The translations under genes and the position numbers were made by a program. Positions 56,261 to 64,000 of a stretch of DNA of 64,000 nucleotides are shown in pieces; position 1 is the stretch's first letter; the number at the start of each line of letters is the position of its first letter. The notes under the pieces were generated by a model that worked only from the letters and a program-made list of their open reading frames with translations, was not told the DNA's origin and did no database searches. Source of the stretch: Paraburkholderia lacunae (lineage in GTDB: Bacteria; Pseudomonadota; Gammaproteobacteria; Burkholderiales; Burkholderiaceae); NCBI RefSeq assembly GCF_003353175.1, contig NZ_QHKS01000005.1, positions 186,001-250,000 on the forward strand, in the 5' to 3' direction.

Positions 56261-56590
56261 ATGGTGGATCAACGTGAGTGGGTCGTCGCCTGTCAGACCG
56301 GCGACATCGATGAAGAAGACGTCGTGCGCTTCGATCACGGCAATGCAACCTTCGCCGTCTATCGCGTCGACGGCAAGTTCTACGCATCCGATGGCTGGTG
56401 TACGCATGAGAAAGCCCATCTTGCCGACGGCTTCGTATTGGGTAACGCGATCGAATGTCCGCGGCATCAGGGGCGCTTCGATATTGCGACCGGCAAGCCG
56501 CTTTGCGCGCCGGTCTGTCAACAGCTGAAAACGCATCCGGTGCGCATCGAAGGCGATGCGGTCCTGATCGGCGTGCCGACGACGGAGTGA
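56261..56590 (+). CDS. mocE: Rieske ferredoxin, MocE-like
   Basis: This 109-aa soluble Rieske [2Fe-2S] ferredoxin has ligands C47-x-H49 and C66-x2-H69 (CTH and CPRH), the standard spacing. It would carry electrons from the FAD reductase to the diiron oxygenase. The start is the ATG at 56261, with a GGGAG site 30 bases after the oxygenase stop. It ends two bases before the next ATG, so the three genes are one transcription unit. Confidence 0.9.
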   Translation: MVDQREWVVACQTGDIDEEDVVRFDHGNATFAVYRVDGKFYASDGWCTHEKAHLADGFVLGNAIECPRHQGRFDIATGKPLCAPVCQQLKTHPVRIEGDAVLIGVPTTE

Positions 56591-56592
56591 TC

Positions 56593-57831
56593 ATGGCAGG
56601 CGACGCACACATGGTCATAGTCGGAGCCGGCCTGGCGGGCGCCCGCGCCAGCGCCGAACTGCGCGAGGCGGGTTTTGATGGGCCGATTACGCTCATTGCC
56701 GGCGAACCGCATGCACCCTACGACCGGCCGCCGCTCTCCAAGGCGGTGCTGCTTAAGGAAAAATCACCCGATGATTGTGCGCTCTTCGGCGCTACCTTCT
56801 TTGCCGATCATGCGATCGATCTGAAGCTTGCTGCCAATGCGGTCGAAATCGATCGTGCGGACCGCGCAGTTCTACTCGATAACGGTGAGCGCATCGGCTA
56901 TAGCCGACTGCTGATCGCGACCGGTGCGTCGCCCAGATTGTTGAGCATCCCTGGGTCGGAATTGCCTGGCGTGGTCACACTGCGCACCGTCGGCGATGCC
57001 CGCGATCTTGCGGTGCGGCTCCACCACGGACAACATGTTGCGATCATCGGCGGCGGCTTTATCGGGCTCGAAGTGGCGGCAAGTGCTATCGCTGCCGGCT
57101 GCGGTGTCACGGTCATCGAAGCGGGCGAGCGTCTGCTGATGCGCGCTGTGCCGCCGGAAATCGCTGCACGTATCGAAGCGCGGCACCGCGACGCCGGCGT
57201 GCAGTTCCGCTTTGGGGCGCAGTTGACCGCTATCGTGGGTGAGCGTGCCGCTGAAGGGGTTCGTTTCGCCGACGGAGAAGTCATCCGCTGCGACACGGTT
57301 GTGGTCGGCATCGGCGCCGCGCCCCGTACGGCGTTAGCGCAGGCCGCGGGACTCGACGTCGCGGACGGTATCGTGGTCGACGACCGCCTGTGCACCAGCG
57401 ATTCCGCCATCTTCGCCGCGGGCGATGCCTGCTCGTTCCCGCATCCGTTGTATGGCTGCCGTGTGCGCCTCGAATGCTGGAAGAACGCTGAGGATCAAGG
57501 CCGCATTGCCGCGCGCAACATGCTCGGTGAAAACCTTCGTTACCGCGAGGTGCCGTGGTTCTGGTCCGATCAGTATGAGTTGTCGATTCAGATCGCAGGG
57601 CTTCCTGCGTTCGGTCGTGAGACCGTCATGCGTGAAACGGCCGACACGCTGTTGCTGTTTCATCTGTCGGCGGACGGATCACTGGTCGCGGCGAGCGGTA
57701 TCGGCCGGGCGGTCGGCCGCGATATCCGGATTGCGCAAATGCTGATTGGCCGCAATGCCCGCATCTCGGCCGAAGAACTCGCGAATCCGTCAGTGAAGCT
57801 CAAGGCGCTGCTTGTCGCCGAAGCGGCGTGA
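56593..57831 (+). CDS. mocF: FAD-dependent ferredoxin reductase, MocF-like
   Basis: This 412-aa FAD protein passes electrons from NAD(P)H to the Rieske ferredoxin. FAD-binding VIVGAGLAGARAS lies near the N terminus, the NAD-binding AIIGGGFIGLEVAA near residue 150, a second FAD motif IFAAGDACSF near residue 275, and a C-terminal interface domain follows. The length and order match the class of BphA4/CamA-type reductases. It starts two bases after the ferredoxin stop. The companion gene order (oxygenase, ferredoxin, reductase) is that of mocDEF. Confidence 0.9.
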   Translation: MAGDAHMVIVGAGLAGARASAELREAGFDGPITLIAGEPHAPYDRPPLSKAVLLKEKSPDDCALFGATFFADHAIDLKLAANAVEIDRADRAVLLDNGERIGYSRLLIATGASPRLLSIPGSELPGVVTLRTVGDARDLAVRLHHGQHVAIIGGGFIGLEVAASAIAAGCGVTVIEAGERLLMRAVPPEIAARIEARHRDAGVQFRFGAQLTAIVGERAAEGVRFADGEVIRCDTVVVGIGAAPRTALAQAAGLDVADGIVVDDRLCTSDSAIFAAGDACSFPHPLYGCRVRLECWKNAEDQGRIAARNMLGENLRYREVPWFWSDQYELSIQIAGLPAFGRETVMRETADTLLLFHLSADGSLVAASGIGRAVGRDIRIAQMLIGRNARISAEELANPSVKLKALLVAEAA

Positions 57832-57862
57832 GCAGGACTCATCGCTTCATTACAAAGAAACC

Positions 57863-58873
57863 ATGAACCCCACTCTTCACATCGGCGTCAATATCGACGG
57901 CGTGCTGCATCGCGATGACATGCCGTCCGTCGACGCTGAAACGCAATTCCGCATGATCGCCGACGCGGACGTATTCGATTACGTTGAGATGAATCCGCCT
58001 GAGGGCGTTGCACTCGAGCGCTATGTCGAGTTGAGCGAGCGCTACGCGTTGCCGGTTCGCGTGATCGGCGGCATCTTCTGTGCGGGTCGTGACGAAGCGC
58101 ATCTACGGCACGTGATCGAGTGGGCGCCGCGCTTCGGCTCGAAGGTACTGAATTGCCAGCTCTTCGCGAATCATGCCGATGGACATCGGCTCACCGATGC
58201 GGAGGTCGCGAGGTTCTACGTGCAGGCATGTGAGTGGGCCGCCCCGACTGGCTGCTTCCCGAGCCTCGAAGTTCACGTCGACATGTGGAACGAAGATTTC
58301 ACCCGCGTCGCCCAGGTGGGCGAACTGCTGGCACGGGATGGCATTGCACTGCGCCTCACGCTCGATCATTCGCATCTGATCTTCAAGATCGGCAATGAGG
58401 AAGAGCTCGATGCGTCACGGATACGAACGTTGGTCGAGGCGGGCGAGATCGTGCTCGATCCTGCGGCGCCCGATGCGATCTTCAAAGAGTGGATCGCGCG
58501 CGGCTGGGTTCATCACGCCCACGCGCGCAGCGTCATACCGAACAACCCGCGCAATTCCCGCATGCGCCGCCCTGACGGCAGACCAGGCCGCGGCATTCAA
58601 TATCCGTTTGTGCGTCCCGCCGCGGCTCAATGGGACGGCAGCTGGGATGAGGCAGCGCTCCTGCCGTGGAAGAACGCGGTACGGCATCTGCTCAACGCGC
58701 GCGTACAGGGCAGTGTTGCCACGCCGCAGCACATCAGTTGCGAGTTCATCCCGTTTGCCGACTACGGCGGCGGTGCGGGGTATTCGATCTTCGAGAACAA
58801 CGTCGCGTGTGCCGCGTGGCTGCGCAACACATGGCTCGCGCAAATCACCGGACAAACCGCCGTAACGGCATGA
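57863..58873 (+). CDS. Xylose-isomerase-like TIM-barrel protein, 336 aa
   Basis: This 336-aa protein has the alternating strand/helix pattern of sugar-phosphate isomerase/epimerases. Candidate metal-binding acids and histidines sit in SLEVHVDMWNEDF, LTLDHSHLIF and HHAHARSVIPNN. It starts MNPTLHIGVNIDGVLHRDD, with an AAAGAAAC site. It lies 32 bases after the reductase, so it is in the same operon. The family also includes IolE, IolI and MocC; I cannot say which reaction it performs. A cyclitol isomerase or hydrolase is likely by context. Confidence 0.6.
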   Translation: MNPTLHIGVNIDGVLHRDDMPSVDAETQFRMIADADVFDYVEMNPPEGVALERYVELSERYALPVRVIGGIFCAGRDEAHLRHVIEWAPRFGSKVLNCQLFANHADGHRLTDAEVARFYVQACEWAAPTGCFPSLEVHVDMWNEDFTRVAQVGELLARDGIALRLTLDHSHLIFKIGNEEELDASRIRTLVEAGEIVLDPAAPDAIFKEWIARGWVHHAHARSVIPNNPRNSRMRRPDGRPGRGIQYPFVRPAAAQWDGSWDEAALLPWKNAVRHLLNARVQGSVATPQHISCEFIPFADYGGGAGYSIFENNVACAAWLRNTWLAQITGQTAVTA

Positions 58874-58916
58874 ACCTGAAAGACAACACATCCGTTCGCT
58901 ATAACTGGAGACACAC

Positions 58917-59774
58917 ATGACATTGACGAGTGACGCAGCACTGCAATTCTCCCTGAACCGCATGAGCGCACCGCGGCTGGCGTTCGCCGACTATGCCGCG
59001 CTTTGCCAGCGCCTCGCGGTCGATGCGATCGAGATCCGCAACGACCTCGAAGGCGTCGAGATCAACGACGGCACGCTTGCCAGCGATATCAAGGCGCTTA
59101 GCGCGGCGGCGGGGCTGACGATCCTGTCGATCAACGCGCTGCAACGCTTTGAACGCTTCGACGCGAAGCGCGCGAAGGAAGCACTGGCATTGTCGCGCTA
59201 TGCCGCCGACTGCGGAGCTCGCGCGATTGTCCTGTGCCCGACCAACAGCCGGCAGGATCAGCGCACGGCAAACGAGCGTCACGCCGATCTGGTTAATGCG
59301 CTCAGGCAACTGAAGCCGATCCTCGACGACCACGACCTGCTCGGTCTGATCGAACCGCTCGGCTTCGAAGAATGCGCGTTGCGCCGCAAATCCGATGCGG
59401 TCAAGGCTATTTACGACGCGGCAGGCGAGCACCATTTCCGGCTTGTGCACGATACGTTTCATCACCACCTGTCGGGCGAAGACATCTTCTTTCCGGACCT
59501 CACGGGCCTCATCCACGTTTCGGGCGTCGAGGATAGCGGCCTGCCAGTCGGACAGATGCGCGACGGACATCGTGTGCTGGTCGGCGCGGCCGATCAGCTC
59601 GGCAACATCCGTCAGCTGACCACGCTGTTTGCGCGCGGCTATCGCGGCCATGTGTCGTTCGAGCCGTTCGCCGAGGAAATTGCCCGCGCTGACGACATCG
59701 AAAGCCGCTTGCGCGACAGCATCGCCTATATCCGCGCGAGCGTCGAGTCGGCACAGGCGCGCAAGGCCGCATAG
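58917..59774 (+). CDS. iolI: 2-keto-myo-inositol isomerase-like TIM barrel (IolI)
   Basis: This 285-aa protein resembles IolI of Bacillus (278 aa). The lining D-F-H pattern reads VHDTFHHHLSGEDIF, followed by HVSGVEDSGLPVGQM and GHRVLVGAAD, as in IolI (HIDDTEDFPIG ... DRVWPG). IolI interconverts 2-keto-myo-inositol and 1-keto-D-chiro-inositol, which links D-chiro-inositol to the main pathway. It follows the previous barrel gene by 43 bases with CTGGAGAC before the ATG. MocC of the rhizopine locus has the same fold and is the main alternative. Confidence 0.72.
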   Translation: MTLTSDAALQFSLNRMSAPRLAFADYAALCQRLAVDAIEIRNDLEGVEINDGTLASDIKALSAAAGLTILSINALQRFERFDAKRAKEALALSRYAADCGARAIVLCPTNSRQDQRTANERHADLVNALRQLKPILDDHDLLGLIEPLGFEECALRRKSDAVKAIYDAAGEHHFRLVHDTFHHHLSGEDIFFPDLTGLIHVSGVEDSGLPVGQMRDGHRVLVGAADQLGNIRQLTTLFARGYRGHVSFEPFAEEIARADDIESRLRDSIAYIRASVESAQARKAA

Positions 59775-59901
59775 CAGGCGTGCTCACGGCACGCATAGAA
59801 CAAGATGGAGAACGTGACCGCCGCATGAAAGTTTGCCGCGCGGACCTTGGCATCAGACCGATAGGCCGCGCGGGTTCAATCAACTGATAGGAGACATGTC
59901 A

Positions 59902-60831
59902 ATGAAATTTCTCACCCGATCCCTGCTCGCGTTGTCGTTCGCAACGGTGCTGCCGGTTTCCGCTATGGCAAGCACGACGATAGGCGTCTCGATGGCGCAC
60001 TTCGACGACAACTTCCTGACCACGGTGCGCGACGCAATGGCGACCGAAGGTAAAGCGCACAAAGACATCAACCTTGACTTCGAGGATGCGCAAGGTGACG
60101 TGGGACGGCAGGTCAGCCAGGTCGAGAGCTTCGTGTCGCAGCGGGTGGCGGCGATCATCGTCAATCCCGCCGACGCGGCGGCGACAAAACGAATGACCGA
60201 CACCGCACGCAAGGCCGGCATTCCGATCGTCTACGTCAATCGCAAGCCGGACGAGCCGATGGGCAGCGGCGCGTATTTCGTCGGTTCGGACAGTCTCGTG
60301 GCCGGGCACCTGCAAATGGATTACCTCGCGAAGCAACTCAAAGGCAAAGGCACTATCGCCATCATGCTCGGTGAGCTGTCGACCGATGCAACGCGGGACC
60401 GTACGCGCGGGGTGAAGGATATCGTCGCGAAGAATCCGGGCATCAAGATCGCCGAAGAGCAAACTGCGAATTTCGACCGCAGCCAGGGCATCAACCTGAT
60501 GAGCCAGTGGCTGAGTTCCGGCAAGAAGTTCGATGCGATCGCGGCGAACAACGACGAGATGGCGCTCGGCGCGTTGATTGCGATGAAGCAGGCCGGCGTC
60601 TCGCCGAAGAGCGTGCTGGTCGGCGGGGTCGATGCGACCAAGGAAGCTTTGAACGCGATGGCCAAGGGCGATCTCGCTGTCACCGTGTTCCAGGACGCGC
60701 GAGGGCAGGGCAAGGCTGCGGTCGATACCGCGATCAAGGTGGCCGGCGGCGACAAGAGCGTGCCCAAAGAAGACTGGATCCCTTATCAACTCGTCACACC
60801 GGACAACTACAAGAGCTTTCTGAACAAATAG
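59902..60831 (+). CDS. Cyclitol/sugar-binding protein of CUT2 transporter
   Basis: This 309-aa periplasmic binding protein has a signal peptide ([20 protein letters not shown], cleavage near AMAS). The mature part opens [20 protein letters not shown] and resembles myo-inositol-binding IbpA and rhizopine Moc[52 protein letters not shown]. The ATG at 59902 has AGGAG eight bases upstream; an ATG two codons earlier is too close to it. It follows the TIM-barrel genes by 127 bases and precedes the ATPase. Confidence 0.88.
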   Translation: MKFLTRSLLALSFATVLPVSAMASTTIGVSMAHFDDNFLTTVRDAMATEGKAHKDINLDFEDAQGDVGRQVSQVESFVSQRVAAIIVNPADAAATKRMTDTARKAGIPIVYVNRKPDEPMGSGAYFVGSDSLVAGHLQMDYLAKQLKGKGTIAIMLGELSTDATRDRTRGVKDIVAKNPGIKIAEEQTANFDRSQGINLMSQWLSSGKKFDAIAANNDEMALGALIAMKQAGVSPKSVLVGGVDATKEALNAMAKGDLAVTVFQDARGQGKAAVDTAIKVAGGDKSVPKEDWIPYQLVTPDNYKSFLNK

Positions 60832-60892
60832 GCCGCATGACCTCGGGGCGCCGCCGCGCGCGCCCCGTTTCATCCACAGAGGGAGTGCCACT

Positions 60893-62536
60893 ATGTCAGA
60901 TCTCACCATGAGAGCGCTGGCCGCTCGGGCGGAACACGCCACTACGTCGGCGGCGCGCGAACCGGTTTTCGCGGCCCGCAAGATTCGCAAAGCCTTTCCC
61001 GGCGTGATCGCGCTCGACGACGTGTCGATCGACATCCACGCCGGCCGGGTGCATGCGCTGATGGGGGAAAACGGCGCCGGCAAGTCGACGATGATGAAAA
61101 TTATCGCGGGTGTTTATTTTCCCGATGACGGCTCGCTGCATTTCAAAGGCAAACCGATTGCGCTGAAGTCACCGCGCGACGCGCTCGACCGCGGTATAGC
61201 GATGATTCACCAGGAGCTGAATCTGCTGCCATACATGACGGTGGCGGAGAACATCTGGATCGGCCGCGAACCGCGCAATCTGCTCGGTCTGATCGACCAT
61301 CGCATGCTGAACCGGCGCACCGGCGAACTGTTCGCGCAACTCGGCATCGAGATCGATCCGCAGGTGTTAATCGGCGAGCTGAGCATTGCGAACCGCCAGA
61401 TGGTGGAAATCGCCAAGGCTGTGTCCTTCGACTCCGATCTGCTGATCATGGACGAACCGACCTCGGCGATCACCGACAGGGAAGTCGAGCATCTGTTCCG
61501 GATCATCAGCGAGTTGAAGGCGCAAGGCAAGGCGATCATCTACATCACGCACAAGATGGATGAGGTGTTTCAGATCGCCGACGATATTTCGATCTTCCGG
61601 GATGGTCACCATATCGTGACGAGTACGGCGAAAGAGTTCGACAAGCAATCGCTGATTGCAGCGATGGTGGGCCGTGAACTCACGCAGGTCTTTCCCAAGA
61701 TGGAAGTTTCGATCGGTGAAGTGGCGCTTGCCGTGCGCAACTTCGGCCGCCGCGGCGCCTTCTCGAACGTCAGCTTCGACCTGCGGTACGGCGAGATTCT
61801 CGGCGTGGCCGGTTTGATGGGCTCCGGGCGCACGGAGGTGATGGAGTCGATCTTCGGCATCTATCCGGCGGACGAAGGCGAATTGCTGTTCGACGGCAAG
61901 CGCCGCGCGATTCGCTCTCCGCAACAGGCCATTGCCGCTGGTGTCGCGTTTCTCACCGAGGATCGCAAGAGCACTGGCCTGTTCCTGCAGCTTTCCGTCG
62001 GCGAAAACATGCAGATTTCGGCGTTGCGCCGCAATTGTGCGCTGGGCTTCGTCCGGCAAAAGCGCGTGAACGTTTCATGCGCCGACATGTGCCGTCAGTT
62101 GAAGGTCAAGACACCCGGCCTGCACGAAATCATCGAGAACCTGAGCGGCGGCAATCAGCAGAAGGTGCTGCTCGCGCGCTGGCTGTTGAACAAACCGAAG
62201 ATCCTGATCCTCGATGAACCGACGCGCGGCGTCGACGTCGGCGCGAAGGCGGAGATTCATACGCTGATCACGCAGCTCGCAAGAGAGGGTGTCGCGATCA
62301 TCATGATCTCGTCGGAACTGCCCGAGGTGATGGGCATGAGCGACCGGATCGTGGTGATGCACGAGCGCACCGTCAGCGGCATTCTGCCTCGCGCGGGCGC
62401 GACGCAGGAAACCATCATGGCGCTCGCTTCCGGCGAGCAGCCTGAATTAGCGGTAACTGCAGCAACCAACTTGCATGGGACCGGAGTAACCGCTAAAGCG
62501 GTAACTCCGGTCGACACTGGAGACAATCATGCGTAA
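60893..62536 (+). CDS. iatA: Inositol-type CUT2 transporter double ATPase
   Basis: This 547-aa protein has two ATPase domains ([20 protein letters not shown]; and [35 protein letters not shown]). It has an N-terminal extension of about 25 residues and a C-terminal tail longer than in AraG. The tail codes across a strong DNA hairpin at 62480. The start is the ATG at 60893. It overlaps the permease start by eight bases, so the two are translationally coupled. iatA is the name used for the inositol ATPase in Caulobacter; orthology is by context. Confidence 0.88.
   Translation: MSDLTMRALAARAEHATTSAAREPVFAARKIRKAFPGVIALDDVSIDIHAGRVHALMGENGAGKSTMMKIIAGVYFPDDGSLHFKGKPIALKSPRDALDRGIAMIHQELNLLPYMTVAENIWIGREPRNLLGLIDHRMLNRRTGELFAQLGIEIDPQVLIGELSIANRQMVEIAKAVSFDSDLLIMDEPTSAITDREVEHLFRIISELKAQGKAIIYITHKMDEVFQIADDISIFRDGHHIVTSTAKEFDKQSLIAAMVGRELTQVFPKMEVSIGEVALAVRNFGRRGAFSNVSFDLRYGEILGVAGLMGSGRTEVMESIFGIYPADEGELLFDGKRRAIRSPQQAIAAGVAFLTEDRKSTGLFLQLSVGENMQISALRRNCALGFVRQKRVNVSCADMCRQLKVKTPGLHEIIENLSGGNQQKVLLARWLLNKPKILILDEPTRGVDVGAKAEIHTLITQLAREGVAIIMISSELPEVMGMSDRIVVMHERTVSGILPRAGATQETIMALASGEQPELAVTAATNLHGTGVTAKAVTPVDTGDNHA
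62480..62511 (+). other. Strong hairpin inside the 3' end of iatA
   Basis: Fifteen-base arms with one mismatch around AA (GTAACCGCT-AA-AGCGGTAAC core) lie 18 bases before the permease ATG. It is inside the coding sequence and has no T-run. It could mask the permease ribosome-binding region or protect the upstream message from decay. Confidence 0.6.
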
Positions 62537-63548
62537 CTCAGCGATCCTCACTCCCGATATCCATCGTCCCGCTCCACGCACCTGGCGCCTGCCGCAGGAG
62601 ACCAGCATCGTGCTGGTGCTGCTCGGCATTGCGCTGATCTTCGAAGCACTCGGCTGGATCGAGCGCGGCCAATCGTTTCTCTACAACCCGCAGGGCCTCC
62701 TGATCATGGTGCTGCGCGTGTCCGAAATCGGGCTGATCGCGGTGGGCGTCACGATGATCATCATCGCGGGCGGCATCGATCTGTCGTCCGGGTCCGTGGT
62801 CGCGCTATCCGCGATGATTGCGGGCAGCCTCGCGCAGACATCGGGTTTCGGGCGCACGGTGTTTCCTGGGCTCGTCGATCTGCCGGTGCTCGTGCCGGTC
62901 GCGGTGGGTGTGCTGACGGGCGGCATGTGCGGCCTGATCAACGGTTCGTTGATCGTGCGCACGGGAGTGCCGCCTTTCATCGTCACGCTCGGCATGATGG
63001 TGTCGGCCCGTGGACTGGCGCGCTACTACACGCACGGCCAGCCCATCAGCATGTTCACTGACGCGTACTCCGCGATTGGCAGCGGCGCGAAACCGGTGGC
63101 GATCTTTCTGCTGGCCGCGCTCGTCTTCCACATCGTGTTGCGCTACACGCGTTTCGGTAAATGCCTGTATGCGATCGGCGGCAATGTGCAGGCGGCGCGC
63201 GTGTCGGGCATTAGCGTCGGGCGCAATCTGGTGGCCGTCTACACGATTGCAGGGCTGTTGACGGGGCTGGCCGGGGTGGTCGTGTCGGCGCGCGCGCAGA
63301 CGAGCCAGTCCGGCATGGGCATGTCATATGAACTCGACGCCATTGCCGCGGCCGTGATCGGCGGCACCAGTCTCGCGGGCGGCGTGGGCCGGATCACTGG
63401 CGCGGTAATCGGCGCATTGATCCTCGGCGTGATTTCCAGCGGCTTCACCTTTCTCGGGATCGACTCGTACATCCAGGAAATCGTCAAGGGAATGATCATT
63501 GTCGCGGCCGTGATCGCCGACCAATACCGCAAGCGGCGCGCTCGCTAG
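62529..63548 (+). CDS. iatP: Inositol-type CUT2 ABC permease
   Basis: This 339-aa inner-membrane permease with about ten helices carries the CUT2 landmarks [20 protein letters not shown] and [19 protein letters not shown]. It starts [13 protein letters not shown] inside the end of iatA (8-base overlap) and ends [10 protein letters not shown]. It completes the binding protein/ATPase/permease set. iolC follows 41 bases on, so the transporter and inositol kinase are likely co-expressed. Confidence 0.9.
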   Translation: MRNSAILTPDIHRPAPRTWRLPQETSIVLVLLGIALIFEALGWIERGQSFLYNPQGLLIMVLRVSEIGLIAVGVTMIIIAGGIDLSSGSVVALSAMIAGSLAQTSGFGRTVFPGLVDLPVLVPVAVGVLTGGMCGLINGSLIVRTGVPPFIVTLGMMVSARGLARYYTHGQPISMFTDAYSAIGSGAKPVAIFLLAALVFHIVLRYTRFGKCLYAIGGNVQAARVSGISVGRNLVAVYTIAGLLTGLAGVVVSARAQTSQSGMGMSYELDAIAAAVIGGTSLAGGVGRITGAVIGALILGVISSGFTFLGIDSYIQEIVKGMIIVAAVIADQYRKRRAR

Positions 63549-63589
63549 GCAACGCTATCCATTCGCCCTCTATCTCGGTGCAATCGCAT

Positions 63590-64000
63590 ATGAACCATCT
63601 CACCTCCTTCGCAGCAGACCGGCCACTGGACATCGTCTGTCTGGGGCGGCTCGCCGTCGATCTCTATGCGCAGCAAATCGGCGCACGACTGGAAGACGTC
63701 ACCAGCTTCTCGCGCTACCTTGGGGGCTCGTCGGCCAACATCGCGTTCGGCTGCGCCCGCCTTGGATTGAAGTCGGCCATGCTCTCGCGCATCGGTAATG
63801 ACCACATGGGCCGCTTCCTCGTCGACGCGTTGGCTCAGGAAGGCTGCGACGTCAGCCACGTGAAGACCGACATGGAGCGGCTGACGGCGCTCGTGCTGCT
63901 CGGTCTGAAAGATCGCAGTACCTTCCCGCTTGTGTTTCACCGCGAAAACTGCGCGGACATGGCGATCGATGAGGCGGATTTCGACGAAGCGTTCATCGCG
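63590..64000 (+). CDS. iolC: 5-dehydro-2-deoxygluconokinase, N-terminal part (runs off window)
   Basis: The first 137 residues of a PfkB-family sugar kinase (MNHLTSFAADRPLDIVCLGR, then LGGSSANIAFGCARLGL, SRIGNDHMGRF, FHRENCADMAI). The signature is that of IolC, which phosphorylates 2-deoxy-5-keto-gluconate in inositol breakdown. In Burkholderiales iolC is often fused to a DUF2090 aldolase-like domain; the C terminus is beyond the window. The ATG at 63590 is likely. Its presence confirms that this is an inositol cluster. Confidence 0.9.
   Translation, partial: MNHLTSFAADRPLDIVCLGRLAVDLYAQQIGARLEDVTSFSRYLGGSSANIAFGCARLGLKSAMLSRIGNDHMGRFLVDALAQEGCDVSHVKTDMERLTALVLLGLKDRSTFPLVFHRENCADMAIDEADFDEAFIA

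Overview
The window is high-GC, densely coded DNA that most resembles a Burkholderia/Paraburkholderia-type betaproteobacterium. The evidence is gene content and style: proteobacterial leucine-rich repeat and lipoprotein types, iol/moc-like genes, an Azospirillum-type oxidative arabinose pathway, and many CUT2 sugar ABC transporters. No rRNA, tRNA, CRISPR array, integrase or insertion sequence was found.

Layout. 0-10.6 kb is housekeeping or core-like: a small cupin, a degenerate NlpD-like LytM lipoprotein, threonine aldolase (ltaE), a DHA2-type MFS exporter, glycogen phosphorylase (glgP), a DTG-motif lipoprotein and a DUF6232-like membrane protein. 10.6-18.4 kb is a looser, visibly less GC-rich accessory stretch. 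It holds gene remnants, two paralogous divergent TetR/DinB cassettes around a hexapeptide acetyltransferase, a second cupin and a membrane-anchored protein with about 14 leucine-rich repeats.

18.4-45.7 kb is a plant-sugar utilisation block. A LacI repressor is followed by a CUT1 transporter (ATPase, binding protein, two permeases) and a GH42 beta-galactosidase. A LysR regulator is divergent from a long co-directional run: arabinonate dehydratase, ketoglutarate semialdehyde dehydrogenase, 2-keto-3-deoxyarabinonate dehydratase, sugar 1-dehydrogenase, araFGH, ytfQRT-yjfF, an epimerase-like protein lacking its catalytic residues, galM and a chemoreceptor. Together they look suited to taking up and oxidising arabinose and galactose released from arabinogalactan-type polymers.

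45.8-51 kb holds the most unusual system. A microviridin/marinostatin-type graspetide precursor has the leader helix PFFAHFLE, a double-glycine site and two core repeats. It is followed by a single ATP-grasp ester ligase. A near-consensus sigma-54 promoter and a perfect 19-bp palindrome (candidate enhancer) lie upstream, and a strong hairpin separates the two genes. The cores lack the Lys and Glu of the amide ring, which matches the absence of a second ligase. A divergent gene for an unrecognised 1105-residue protein with a ThuA/GATase-like N terminus lies beside it. A class A penicillin-binding protein follows on the other strand.

53.8-64 kb is a cyclitol cluster: a LacI regulator, a divergent candidate operator, then mocD-mocE-mocF-like genes (diiron oxygenase, Rieske ferredoxin, FAD reductase), two TIM-barrel isomerases (one IolI-like), an inositol-type CUT2 transporter and the start of iolC. 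The inferred job is import, oxidative O-demethylation and isomerisation of a methylated inositol (pinitol or a rhizopine) into the inositol pathway. Functions are assigned by reading motifs and by family knowledge; no database search was run.
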